From Thermoplasmata archaeon (GTDB taxonomy: Archaea > Thermoplasmatota > Thermoplasmata > Thermoplasmatales > Thermoplasmataceae), in the NCBI GenBank assembly GCA_021818715.1, contig JAKATN010000002.1:1-64000 (forward strand): a DNA stretch of 64,000 nucleotides, given 5' to 3'. The notes beneath the pieces were generated by a model that saw nothing but the letters and a program-made list of their open reading frames with translations, was not told the DNA's origin and searched no databases. The translations under genes and the position numbers were made by a program. This document shows positions 1 to 6,294 of the stretch, one piece after another; the first letter of the stretch is position 1; each line of letters opens with the position of its first letter.

Positions 1-2
1 TA

Positions 3-419
3 ATAAAAAGATATGTGTATGAAAACGGCTCGGAAATTATTCGTGCACAATATCATGAAGCATATTTGGGAAATGTTCTGCTTTCATTTAATATATGGAA
101 TATTGGGGAAGTAATTGGGATATTTGATAAGGCACATAGACAAAAGAGAATAACAAAAGAACAGCTAAATACTGTTATGAGCAGATTCTCAGATGAGACT
201 AGAAGGCTTAGAAAGATAGGCATGGTTAGGATAATCCCACTGTCAGATAGGATAATAGAAGGTAGCTGGGATTTTGTAATTAAGTATCATATCTATGCAG
301 CTGATGCTCTACAGATTACAAGTGCTCTTGAAGTTGGATGTAACGAGTTTTACACTGGAGATGAAAGACTTCACACGGTTACTCTTTCATCCGGTCTGAA
401 GTCTGTTTATCTGGGATAA
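3..419 (+). CDS. PIN-domain ribonuclease, VapC-like toxin (5' end outside window)
   Basis: The frame is open to the first bases of the window, and the residues just before the first possible start (GTG at 15) read KRY, as in the early PIN-domain segment. The true start therefore lies upstream and this is the C-terminal part. Near the end, YAADALQITSALEVGCNEFYT matches the conserved 'D-A-x-x-x-A' acidic site of PIN nucleases followed by their usual terminal 'FyTgD' segment. Known family members are toxins that cut RNA and pair with a small antitoxin encoded just upstream, which here would be off the window. It is the first of three toxin-type genes in this island. The PIN assignment is fairly sure; the toxin role is inferred. 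Confidence 0.72.
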   Translation: MKRYVYENGSEIIRAQYHEAYLGNVLLSFNIWNIGEVIGIFDKAHRQKRITKEQLNTVMSRFSDETRRLRKIGMVRIIPLSDRIIEGSWDFVIKYHIYAADALQITSALEVGCNEFYTGDERLHTVTLSSGLKSVYLG

Positions 420-477
420 TAGTTAATGCTTCAATAAATAACACAACCGCAACTGGAATTAAGTGTTTTAAATTAGG

Positions 478-517
478 ATTCGCTTAAAACAATGAGCAAA
501 TCCCGACCGGTCCATTA
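478..517 (+). repeat. Dispersed ~43-base repeat, copy 1
   Basis: The copy reads ATTCGCTTAA, a short variable spacer, then AAATCCCGACCGGTCCATT. It lies 190 bases beyond the 3' end of the zinc-ribbon gene. The bases just to its left, with its first half, resemble the terminal inverted repeat of the IS630-type element at 1835-3059 (about 17 of 21 positions). The rest of 420-704 shows no gene. Confidence 0.75.
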
Positions 518-704
518 TAATTTTCCTGCTTCCAGATGCAAAGTAAATGAATTTTTTTTCTCACAGATTTCTATGCAGAACCATTAACTATAACGGGTTT
601 GTGCTATAACTCCTGGCGCTTTTGTGAGCCTACTGTCAAAAAATAATCTTTTACCCTTCTTGTCTGTAGTTATTTGTACGGGGTATCCCTGAAATACACA
701 GTAT

Positions 705-1157
705 CTATCTCTGAACCTGGCTCATTATGTTGGATCTTCCAGAAGATCTGGAAATAAATCCAAGATAAATCATATACACTACATAGACGATAAGAGAAAT
801 CACGAAACCGTAAATGAACACTCCAGAACTTGTGTTTCTGTATGTCCCAAAATAAAGTGCAATCACTGCAATAAAAACCCCAATCGTACCTAGTAGTGCT
901 CCTATTAGGAAAGGCGACAATGACTGGTCCATAATTAATGGCAAACCATCCTCTTCACCCTTTTTTATGAGAAAACTCTGCTTTGTTTTGCAATTTGGGC
1001 AGATGAATGTCCAGTTCGGTCCAACCCTAACGGCACTTGCAGAACCCCACTTGGAATGCCTAAAATTGAACTTATAGTGGCAGTTTGGGCATTCAGTATG
1101 TGAAGTTACCCATGACCTGTGATCGCGGGATTCATTTGTCATAGTCATTTTCGTCAC
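705..1157 (-). CDS. Zinc-ribbon membrane protein of unknown function
   Basis: A 150-residue protein begins with a soluble region holding two CxxC knuckles (CPNCHY near residue 24 and CPNCKT near residue 53), which together look like a zinc ribbon. Two hydrophobic membrane spans follow (about residues 83-105 and 112-135), and the tail is basic and serine-rich. I do not recognise a family. The first start is GTG at 1157; ATG at 1148 is equally possible. It stands alone between two copies of the dispersed repeat (478-517 and 1215-1256), like a single-gene cassette. A role as a metal- or nucleic-acid-sensing membrane protein would be a guess. Confidence 0.6.
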   Translation of the reverse strand: MTKMTMTNESRDHRSWVTSHTECPNCHYKFNFRHSKWGSASAVRVGPNWTFICPNCKTKQSFLIKKGEEDGLPLIMDQSLSPFLIGALLGTIGVFIAVIALYFGTYRNTSSGVFIYGFVISLIVYVVYMIYLGFISRSSGRSNIMSQVQR

Positions 1158-1214
1158 TCATTAATCCTATACGCGATAATGATAAGAATTTTACTCCAAA
1201 AGACACAGAGTTAC

Positions 1215-1256
1215 CGTATTCTCAAAAATTATTATCAAATCCAAACACTCCCATTC
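1215..1256 (+). repeat. Dispersed ~43-base repeat, diverged copy
   Basis: Aligned with the copy at 3491-3533, about 31 of 43 positions agree with one gap. It shares CGTATTC at the left, TCAAATCC in the middle and CCATTC at the right. It lies 11 bases beyond the stop of the RelE-like gene at 1267, again on the 3' side of a minus-strand module. The extension CCATTCTAACC also occurs at the weaker copy near 4767. Confidence 0.55.
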
Positions 1257-1266
1257 TAACCAGTTA

Positions 1267-1518
1267 TCAATAAACGTTCTTTCTATGTCCAATCCTGATA
1301 ACTACAACTATTAGCTCGCTGTTCTTTATTTGATAAATTGCCCTATAGTCCCCAATCCTCAGGCTCCAGAGTCCCGTAAGTATTGAGGTCAGAGGTTTTC
1401 CGCTCTCGGGTTCGTTTTCAAGTTTGCGAAGTGATTTGATTATCCTGTTCCTTATTGGCTTGTCACATTTCTTGATAAACTCCTCAGATTCCGCTGTGAG
1501 GACAATGTCAAACGACAA
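1267..1518 (-). CDS. RelE/ParE-family toxin
   Basis: This 83-residue protein has the RelE fold pattern: an N-terminal strand and helix (FDIVLTAESEEFIKKCDK), a second helix with conserved leucines, the block LWSLRIGDYRAIYQI, and the terminal RIGHRKNVY. The arginines in RIGDYR and the C-terminal HRKNVY are the residues expected for ribosome-dependent mRNA cleavage in RelE toxins. The start is TTG at 1518, directly after the antitoxin stop with a 2-base gap, which is typical of co-translated pairs. A second pair of the same kind lies at 4824-5317; its toxin ends in the near-identical LGHRKNIYR, so the two may be paralogues. Confidence 0.85.
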   Translation of the reverse strand: MSFDIVLTAESEEFIKKCDKPIRNRIIKSLRKLENEPESGKPLTSILTGLWSLRIGDYRAIYQIKNSELIVVVIRIGHRKNVY

Positions 1519-1520
1519 TA

Positions 1521-1781
1521 CTATTCAAGCTCCCTGCTGATTTGATCGAGAGGCTTTGTATTTCCTGCCTTAATGTCTTCAAGTCCTCGAGCAATTCCCC
1601 TCATTATTTCCGGGTCAGAAAGAATGTCGAGTGTTTCTATCAGTGATTCCCTGCTGGCAACATCTGGTGAATATGAGTCTATCAATCTTGAAATCAAATC
1701 GTTGTAAGATTCTCTTGGATGGATTTTTAAGTGGTTAAGCCTTTCTTTGAGTTCGTTGTCAATTTGAACTGTTGTTACCAT
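1521..1781 (-). CDS. Antitoxin partner of the RelE-like toxin
   Basis: The protein has about 86 residues. A short N-terminal strand (VTTVQID) and the helical segment LKERLNHLKIHPRESYNDLISRLI look like a small ribbon-helix-helix DNA-binding domain. The acidic C-terminal half would wrap the toxin. I chose ATG 1781 over an upstream Met at 1814 because the added residues are hydrophobic, do not fit the family, and would run through a likely operator (direct repeat at 1785-1803). Antitoxins of this kind normally repress their own operon together with the toxin. Confidence 0.75.
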   Translation of the reverse strand: MVTTVQIDNELKERLNHLKIHPRESYNDLISRLIDSYSPDVASRESLIETLDILSDPEIMRGIARGLEDIKAGNTKPLDQISRELE

Positions 1782-1784
1782 AGA

Positions 1785-1803
1785 TAGCAATAGGTAGCAA
1801 TAG
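1785..1803 (-). promoter_or_regulatory. Tandem 10-base direct repeat, candidate antitoxin operator
   Basis: TAGCAATAG occurs twice with a spacing of 10 bases, one helical turn, immediately before the antitoxin start codon. Two ribbon-helix-helix dimers bound to one face of the DNA is the usual arrangement for such autoregulated operons. The binding role is inferred. Confidence 0.45.
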
Positions 1804-1834
1804 TTATTAAACATTATGGAAAATGTAAGTTGTA

Positions 1835-3059
1835 CAAGCTAGATTATCATTCGATTAATACACAGTCTACATTTATATCTCACTTCCGGTTATTCATAAG
1901 ATATAAATGGTCTTCAAAAGAAAATACCCTAAGCCGGACATTTCGGAAGAAGAGCTGAAAGAGCTTAGGAGGATCAGATCCTCAACAAAAGAGGAGAAGA
2001 GGAGAGTGATAAGGGCATCCATAATCCTTGATTACCTCGACGGTTACAGTGACGATCGGATCGCGGCCAGGAATGGAGTTAACAAGAACACGGTTAAGAA
2101 ATGCCTGTCCAAGCTACGGGAATTTGGCATGGAGACCGCACTGAACGATCTTCCAAGGCCCGGAAAACCAAGAAAGATAACGGATGACGATAAGTCATGG
2201 GTCCTGAACCTTGCATGCACAAAACCATCGGAACATGGATACCCGGATGAGCTCTGGTCCTATACGCTCATGACGGATCACATAAGGAAGAGCAGGTCTT
2301 CCCTTAAGAATATGAGCAGATCCACTGTCTTTGAGATCCTCAATGAGGCGGAAATAAGACCGCACAAGGTCAGGTACTATGTGGAGAAGAGAGACCCTGA
2401 CTTTGAGGAGAAGATGGCCACCGTACTGCACGTATACAGGGAGGTGGACATGATCAATAATGACGTTATAATACCGGAACTGAAGGATACCATAACAATA
2501 TCATTCGACGAGAAGCCTGGAATGCAGGCAATATCGATGACATCGGAGGAACTGCCTCCTGTTCCCGGAAAGCACCCTTCTGTCACGAGGGATTATGAGT
2601 ATAAGAGGTTGGGTACGCTGTCTCTTCTGGCAGGCATAGACCTGCATAATGGCATTGTTACGGAGACAGTGAGCAGAACACACAACAGCAATGATTTCAT
2701 AGCATTCCTGAAGAAACTGGATTCGTCATATCCCGGAGGGAAGAAGATAAGGCTTATACTTGACAACCTCAGGGTGCACACGTCCACGAAAACAAGGGAA
2801 TATCTCCTGACAGTGCCGAACAGATTCGAGTTTGTCTTCACGCCGAAGCATGGATCATGGCTTAACATAGTGGAAATGCTGTTCAGTAAACTTGCAAGAA
2901 CGATGCTCCGTGAGATCAGGGTAAAAACCGTGGACGAATTAAAGAACAGGATCGAACAGTACTTCCAGGAAATAAACAAGTCCCCCGTCATCTTCAGATG
3001 GAAATATAAAATGGATGAGATCACACTAGCATAGGGATTAAGCGAATGCTAATCTAGTG
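1835..3059 (+). mobile_element. IS630-type insertion sequence
   Basis: The element has one transposase gene flanked by imperfect terminal inverted repeats at 1839-1859 and 3037-3057, which match at 19 of 21 positions (both outer ends begin CTAGATTA). A TA dinucleotide lies a few bases outside each end, as expected for the TA target duplication of the IS630/Tc1 group, though the two ends differ by two bases there. The transposase frame is intact, so the copy may still be active. Its right end runs straight into the 3' half of a glycosylase gene. Confidence 0.8.
1907..3034 (+). CDS. IS630-family transposase
   Basis: A 375-residue single-frame transposase. The N-terminal half has two helix-turn-helix units (SDDRIAARNGVNKNTVKKCL, then the segment around SSLKNMSRSTVFEILNEAEI). 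The C-terminal half carries the DDE catalytic triad: D in ISFDEKPG, D in LILDNLRVH and E in SWLNIVEMLF. The spacing between the second D and the E is close to the D-D34-E rule of the family. The stop at 3032-3034 lies only two bases before the right terminal repeat. No frameshift or internal stop is seen. Confidence 0.93.
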   Translation: MVFKRKYPKPDISEEELKELRRIRSSTKEEKRRVIRASIILDYLDGYSDDRIAARNGVNKNTVKKCLSKLREFGMETALNDLPRPGKPRKITDDDKSWVLNLACTKPSEHGYPDELWSYTLMTDHIRKSRSSLKNMSRSTVFEILNEAEIRPHKVRYYVEKRDPDFEEKMATVLHVYREVDMINNDVIIPELKDTITISFDEKPGMQAISMTSEELPPVPGKHPSVTRDYEYKRLGTLSLLAGIDLHNGIVTETVSRTHNSNDFIAFLKKLDSSYPGGKKIRLILDNLRVHTSTKTREYLLTVPNRFEFVFTPKHGSWLNIVEMLFSKLARTMLREIRVKTVDELKNRIEQYFQEINKSPVIFRWKYKMDEITLA

Positions 3060-3060
3060 T

Positions 3061-3468
3061 AACGGATAGAGAACTCGCAGAGAATTGCAAAGTGGGTTAT
3101 AGAGCCAAGAGTATTGTCAGTCTTGCCAGAAAACTTGCAAAAGGTGATTTTCCTGCATCGGAGCAGATCCTGGAGATGGATCCTGACGAAGCTAAAAAAA
3201 GTCCTGCTCGAGTTGCCGGGCATAGGTGATTATTCTGCAGATATTATAAACCCTCACGGTGGTTTTCCTATTGACGTGTGGTCCGCCGAGGTTTTTGCAA
3301 AACTCTTCTTTGACAAGAAACCGGATAATAACAGGGAGGCCGTGGATAAAGTGAAAAATGAGGGTTTAAAGAGATGGGGGGGAGTGGTCATGGATGGCAT
3401 TCTACTACATTGTGCAGGATCTACCCAATCTATCTAAGAAGTTGGAAAAAGATTTGCGGCTTTCTTGA
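3061..3468 (+). pseudogene. HhH-GPD DNA glycosylase, 3' remnant cut by the IS element
   Basis: Across two frame changes the sequence encodes the C-terminal half of a base-excision DNA glycosylase of the helix-hairpin-helix-GPD superfamily. The hairpin and catalytic region reads LPGIGDYSADIINPHGGFP, with the catalytic Asp in PIDVWSAEVF. One extra A in a run of seven (near 3196) and one extra G in a run near 3376 break the frame. Removing one base from each run gives a continuous reading that ends RWGEWSWMAFYY...LRLS at the stop at 3466-3468. The N-terminal half is missing because the IS630 element ends exactly where the homology begins. The family role is excision of alkylated or oxidised bases; this copy is surely inactive. 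Confidence 0.8.
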
Positions 3469-3490
3469 TTTGGAAAATATGCCCAATTCT

Positions 3491-3533
3491 CGTATTCGCT
3501 TAAAATTTTAATCAAATCCCGACCGGTCCATTC
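3491..3533 (+). repeat. Dispersed ~43-base repeat, copy 2
   Basis: This is the clearest copy, with ATTCGCTTAAAA, then TCAAATCCCGACCGGTCC and a terminal ATTC. It lies 200 bases beyond the 3' end of the minus-strand MarR gene and 22 bases beyond the glycosylase remnant. The bases from 3534 to 3732 show no convincing gene. Confidence 0.75.
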
Positions 3534-3732
3534 CATATATTCAAAAATTTGTAAACAGTATCAAAATACCTCTTTCATACCTTAGGCTTGAATCCCCAGC
3601 AGCATCGACTTCAGTTTTTTTGAGGACTGATCCCTGACTGATGTGAATCGACCCGGGGGTGCATTGTATACCACACACTGGAAATAATGGCAAAGGCGAT
3701 TTACTGGAGGGATTATTAGATAATCATGAAAT

Positions 3733-4194
3733 TCAATTAGAGGAAATCAGTTTTATAAGCATTTCAGTGAATTCACTTATATTATTGTTCAATATGGCAA
3801 AGAAAGCACTATCAGTATCCTCAACGACTCTTATTGTTTTTCCGATCAGCTCTTTCCCTTTTTCCGTCGGAGATATTAGATGCGCCCTAGTGTCTCCAGG
3901 GTTTTTTAATCTCAGAATTAGACCCTTTTCTTCAAGAGAACGCAAGACCTGCGAAGTCATCATAACATCAGCATGCGCAAACCTTGCAATCAATACCTGC
4001 GTGGCTTCACTACCGTGATCGTTCAACCATACAGTCGAGGCAAGGAGCACGAACTGTACATGGGTCAGTCCAGATTCTCTTAAAGCTGCTCTCATTTTTC
4101 TTTGCCAGAGATTCATAGTCTGCCAGAGCAGAAAACCCGGGCTTTCGTCAGGTTTCTCAAATTTTGTAGGGATCTTATTATTTGGTGATGGCAT
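3733..4194 (-). CDS. MarR-family transcriptional regulator
   Basis: A winged-helix protein of about 153 residues. Its order is an N-terminal dimer helix (FLLWQTMNLWQRKMRAALRE), the MarR core GLTHVQFVLLAS, a recognition region (VLIARFAHADVMMTSQVLRSLEEKGLI) and the wing LILRLKNPGDTRAHLISPTEKG, where the DxR motif is diagnostic. I prefer ATG 4194, 12 bases after the stop of the upstream gene with GTGAGG in front of it. An upstream ATG at 4221 would overlap that gene. It is co-transcribed with the SRPBCC protein and probably represses the pair through the palindrome at 4676-4687, responding to a small aromatic or lipid-like ligand; the ligand is unknown. Confidence 0.85.
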   Translation of the reverse strand: MPSPNNKIPTKFEKPDESPGFLLWQTMNLWQRKMRAALRESGLTHVQFVLLASTVWLNDHGSEATQVLIARFAHADVMMTSQVLRSLEEKGLILRLKNPGDTRAHLISPTEKGKELIGKTIRVVEDTDSAFFAILNNNISEFTEMLIKLISSN

Positions 4195-4205
4195 AAGCTT
4201 TAGCC

Positions 4206-4655
4206 TCACTGTAATTTGCATATTTTTTCAATGAAAACAGCCATTCTTACAACATTCTCCATTGTTTTAGGAACTCCAGAAGATATACCATTTCCTATCT
4301 CCTTCTCCATCTCCTCTTTATCAGGACAGTTAACTGTTATATGGTTGATGAGCCGAGTCTTTCCATCTGACAAACTTGAAAAAGTGTGAATAAACTCTAT
4401 GGTTGCTCCCAAATTATCAATTACAGTTTCATCAGAGAAACCCTTCTCTGGGTCGGCAAGAGTAATCTTATAGCTTAATAATTCCTGTCCTTCAGGCTTG
4501 ATTTTCCCATGAACTCCTTCTTTGAATTCTCCTTCAAGGGATACACTTTCAATTCCATGATCCCATATTGTCCAGGATTCTACTCTGCTATAAAGCTCCC
4601 ATATTATCTGTTTCTTTGCGCTGGTTACGATACTGTGTTCAAATTCCCAGGTCAT
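4206..4655 (-). CDS. SRPBCC (START/polyketide-cyclase-like) protein
   Basis: About 149 residues with the helix-grip pattern of ligand-binding SRPBCC proteins: an N-terminal strand (WEFEHSIVTSAKKQIIWELYSRVESWTIWD), alternating strands, and a long C-terminal helix (GVPKTMENVVRMAVFIEKI). The start ATG 4655 is supported by a TATA-like TTATATAT at 4685-4692, about 30 bases upstream, which implies a leaderless message; the longer start at 4685 would fall inside the box. It may bind or carry a hydrophobic ligand. Being the first gene of an operon with a MarR regulator suggests a compound-responsive unit, but no substrate can be named. Confidence 0.75.
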   Translation of the reverse strand: MTWEFEHSIVTSAKKQIIWELYSRVESWTIWDHGIESVSLEGEFKEGVHGKIKPEGQELLSYKITLADPEKGFSDETVIDNLGATIEFIHTFSSLSDGKTRLINHITVNCPDKEEMEKEIGNGISSGVPKTMENVVRMAVFIEKICKLQ

Positions 4656-4675
4656 TATACCACAATAACCATATG

Positions 4676-4692
4676 ATATGCGCATATATAAT
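4676..4692 (-). promoter_or_regulatory. Palindrome overlapping TATA box, candidate MarR operator
   Basis: ATATGCGCATAT at 4676-4687 is a perfect 12-base palindrome and overlaps the TATA-like TTATATAT of the SRPBCC-MarR operon. A repressor bound here would block TBP, which fits autoregulation by the MarR protein two genes in. Confidence 0.5.
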
Positions 4693-4752
4693 AAGTGCGC
4701 GTATGTTTTTAGATCCTATTTGGTACAGGAAAACCATACGAGTAACCTTTCA

Positions 4753-4773
4753 CATGACCCTAACTGGTCCATT
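4753..4773 (+). repeat. Dispersed repeat, partial copy (right half only)
   Basis: ACTGGTCCATTC matches the right end of the ~43-base repeat and continues as TAACC like the diverged copy near 1252. The left half is not recognisable. It lies about 50 bases beyond the stop of the second RelE-like gene, keeping the rule that a repeat follows each minus-strand module. Confidence 0.4.
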
Positions 4774-4823
4774 CTAACCCTAATTGACTTTCGTAAAAAA
4801 CGCAACCTAGGAAATGAAGCTGG

Positions 4824-5078
4824 TCACCTGTAGATGTTCTTTCTATGACCCAGTGATCTGATAACTATAACTCTTCTATTTTCTTCAATATCCACAATCA
4901 CTCTATAGTCACCAACTCGCAGCTTGTATTCAGTTCTTCCAACTAACCTCACAAAGAACCTGTGTGGATCGCTTCTTGTGCTTTCTATTTTCCGGATAAT
5001 CCTTTTGGATACAGAAACGTCTAGGCCCCGAAGCTGGAAAAGGGATTCCTCTGAATATTCAACCTCAAAGTCTGTCAC
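4824..5078 (-). CDS. RelE/ParE-family toxin (second copy)
   Basis: An 84-residue RelE-fold toxin: FEVEYSEESLFQLRGLDVSVSKRIIRKIEST, then the core YKLRVGDYRVIVDIEENRRVIVIRSLGHRKNIYR. The RVGDYR block and the terminal HRKNIY are the same active-site signatures as in the first toxin. It overlaps the antitoxin by four bases, so translation is coupled. The sequence differs from the first toxin across most of its length, so the two pairs probably do not cross-neutralise, although that is inference. Confidence 0.87.
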   Translation of the reverse strand: MTDFEVEYSEESLFQLRGLDVSVSKRIIRKIESTRSDPHRFFVRLVGRTEYKLRVGDYRVIVDIEENRRVIVIRSLGHRKNIYR

Positions 5079-5317
5079 TGGATTCCCAACTGTTTCTTGA
5101 CTTCATCTGTGGTGTGGGTCTTCTTCTCTTTCACATCTAGGAGCCCTCTAAGTAGAGAAGCCCTGAAATCCTCAGTGTAAACTCCTTCCTCATCGCCCTC
5201 AGGAATTAGTGACATGAGTGCATTCAGCAACTCATCGTACGTCATTCTTTTGTGCGCTCTTAGTCCATTCAATTTCTCTCTTGTAGATCGGCTAATTTGT
5301 ATAGTTGTGTAATCCAT
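5075..5317 (-). CDS. Antitoxin partner of second RelE-like toxin
   Basis: An 80-residue protein starting MDYTTIQISRSTREKLNGLRAH, a strand plus helix typical of archaeal ribbon-helix-helix antitoxins, followed by an acidic stretch and the segment FRASLLRGLLDVKEKKTHTTDEV. That segment resembles the C-terminal EDIKAGNTKPLDQI of the first antitoxin in pattern. ATCCAT is repeated with 10-base spacing at 5312-5317 and 5322-5327 around the start codon, similar in geometry to the first module's tandem repeat. Confidence 0.77.
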   Translation of the reverse strand: MDYTTIQISRSTREKLNGLRAHKRMTYDELLNALMSLIPEGDEEGVYTEDFRASLLRGLLDVKEKKTHTTDEVKKQLGIQ

Positions 5318-5450
5318 GTATATCCATTATATAGCTAATGTATAACCACGATATAATCTTTTTCTTTCAGCCCATTTAGACATGGGTGTCGAGTAATATT
5401 TACTCATTGTGAGATAATGGAGTGTTTCCTATTTTTCAAGTGCTGCAAAA

Positions 5451-5490
5451 GTATTCGCTTAATGTTTTAAGCGAATCCCGACCGGTCTAT
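5451..5490 (+). repeat. Dispersed ~43-base repeat, copy 3 with perfect inverted arms
   Basis: ATTCGCTTAA and TTAAGCGAAT form a perfect inverted repeat around a four-base centre (5453-5476). CCCGACCGGTC follows, containing the palindrome GACCGGTC. TTAAGCGAAT is also the inner part of the right IS630 terminal repeat at 3038-3047. It is the last copy seen, and it directly precedes a transposase remnant. Confidence 0.7.
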
Positions 5491-5509
5491 AATTGCCATC
5501 TTGCATAAT

Positions 5510-5998
5510 TATCCCACAAGAATAATACATGATAATGGGCCCATCACAGAGAAGATTGAGTCCGGCGATATATCGCAGAAAGATCTCATGCAGGAAAAAA
5601 AGAGGCTTGGGAAGTTTGTCATTCTAAGCAACATGCGATCCGATCCCAGGGGTATATACAATCTGTACAAATCAAGAGAAGAGGTCGGGGACAGCATTTG
5701 ACGCAATGAAGAATGAACTCGGGAACGATAAGGCTTATGTACATACCACAGAAGGTTTCAGGGGATATTTCTTCACATCTTACATATCGCTGTACATCTA
5801 TCTCAGCATCCTTCACAGGTGCTGAAAGGTCATGATGTTTCACAGAAGATATCCGTGAAGGAAGCTCTTTTCGAGCTTTCGAAGATATATGTCATAGCAG
5901 ATGGAGAAAGAAGAACACTCGCCGAAATACCTGAGAGATCAAAAAAGATCGCAGATATATTTGGTTTGAAGTTATACCCTAAGTTTGTACGGAGTTAA
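5510..5998 (+). pseudogene. IS4/IS1634-type transposase, frameshifted 3' remnant
   Basis: Read across at least two frameshifts the sequence gives the C-terminal end of a DDE transposase. LGKFVILSNMRSDPRGIYNL is followed by YKSREEV, which matches the Y-x2-R...E signature of the IS4 group. Then come AMKNELGNDKAYVHTTEG, FRGYFFTSYISLYIYLSILH, and in the third frame ISVKEALFELSKIYV through KLYPKFVRS to the stop at 5996-5998. The N-terminal two thirds and any terminal repeats are missing. Confidence 0.75.
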
Positions 5999-6029
5999 GA
6001 TATTCAGGTAAAAAAAAGTTTACTTTTGA

Positions 6030-6043
6030 ACTTTAATACTTTT
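6030..6043 (+). promoter_or_regulatory. TATA-like promoter of the mercury operon
   Basis: CTTTAATACTTTT lies about 20-30 bases before the ATG at 6060 and no ribosome binding site is seen, so the message is probably leaderless. No MerR-type or ArsR-type regulator gene is next to it. Confidence 0.45.
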
Positions 6044-6059
6044 CTGCGATAAGTAGAAT

Positions 6060-6293
6060 ATGGCAGAAAGGAAAGTAACCCTGAGAGTTTTTGGCATGAC
6101 TTGCGACGACTGCGTAAGAACGGTAAGTAATGGGTTGAAAAGGGAGGGTGCAGATGTATTATCCGTGTCATTAAATGATGGTATGGCAATTGTAAAGATA
6201 GATGATGCCAAAATTTCGGCAGAGAAACTCGTTAAAGCACCTGTCTTTGGAGAAAAATCCCATTATAAGGCCCAGTTGAGAAAAGTTGAGTAA
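6060..6293 (+). CDS. HMA-domain mercury/heavy-metal carrier (MerP-like, cytosolic)
   Basis: This 77-residue protein is one heavy-metal-associated domain. The metal loop GMTCDDC places Cys15 and Cys18 after the first strand, and the ferredoxin-like babbab pattern follows. There is no signal peptide, unlike bacterial periplasmic MerP. It therefore corresponds to the N-terminal HMA domain that many MerA proteins carry in cis, here encoded as a separate protein. Its stop is one base before the merA start, so the two are co-translated. It probably hands Hg(II) to the C-terminal cysteine pair of MerA; binding of other soft metals cannot be excluded. Confidence 0.85.
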   Translation: MAERKVTLRVFGMTCDDCVRTVSNGLKREGADVLSVSLNDGMAIVKIDDAKISAEKLVKAPVFGEKSHYKAQLRKVE

Positions 6294-6294
6294 T

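Noticed and set aside
2195-3024. Minus-strand ORFs within the IS630 transposase
   Set aside because: They are shadows of the intact transposase frame.
478-5490. Canonical integron attC sites for the 43-base repeat
   Set aside because: The repeats do not contain matching RYYYAAC and GTTRRRY boxes and no integrase gene is in the window, so I report a cassette-like layout only.
5501-5701. 66-codon ORF as an intact small protein
   Set aside because: It is the first fragment of a frameshifted transposase whose reading continues in other frames to 5998.
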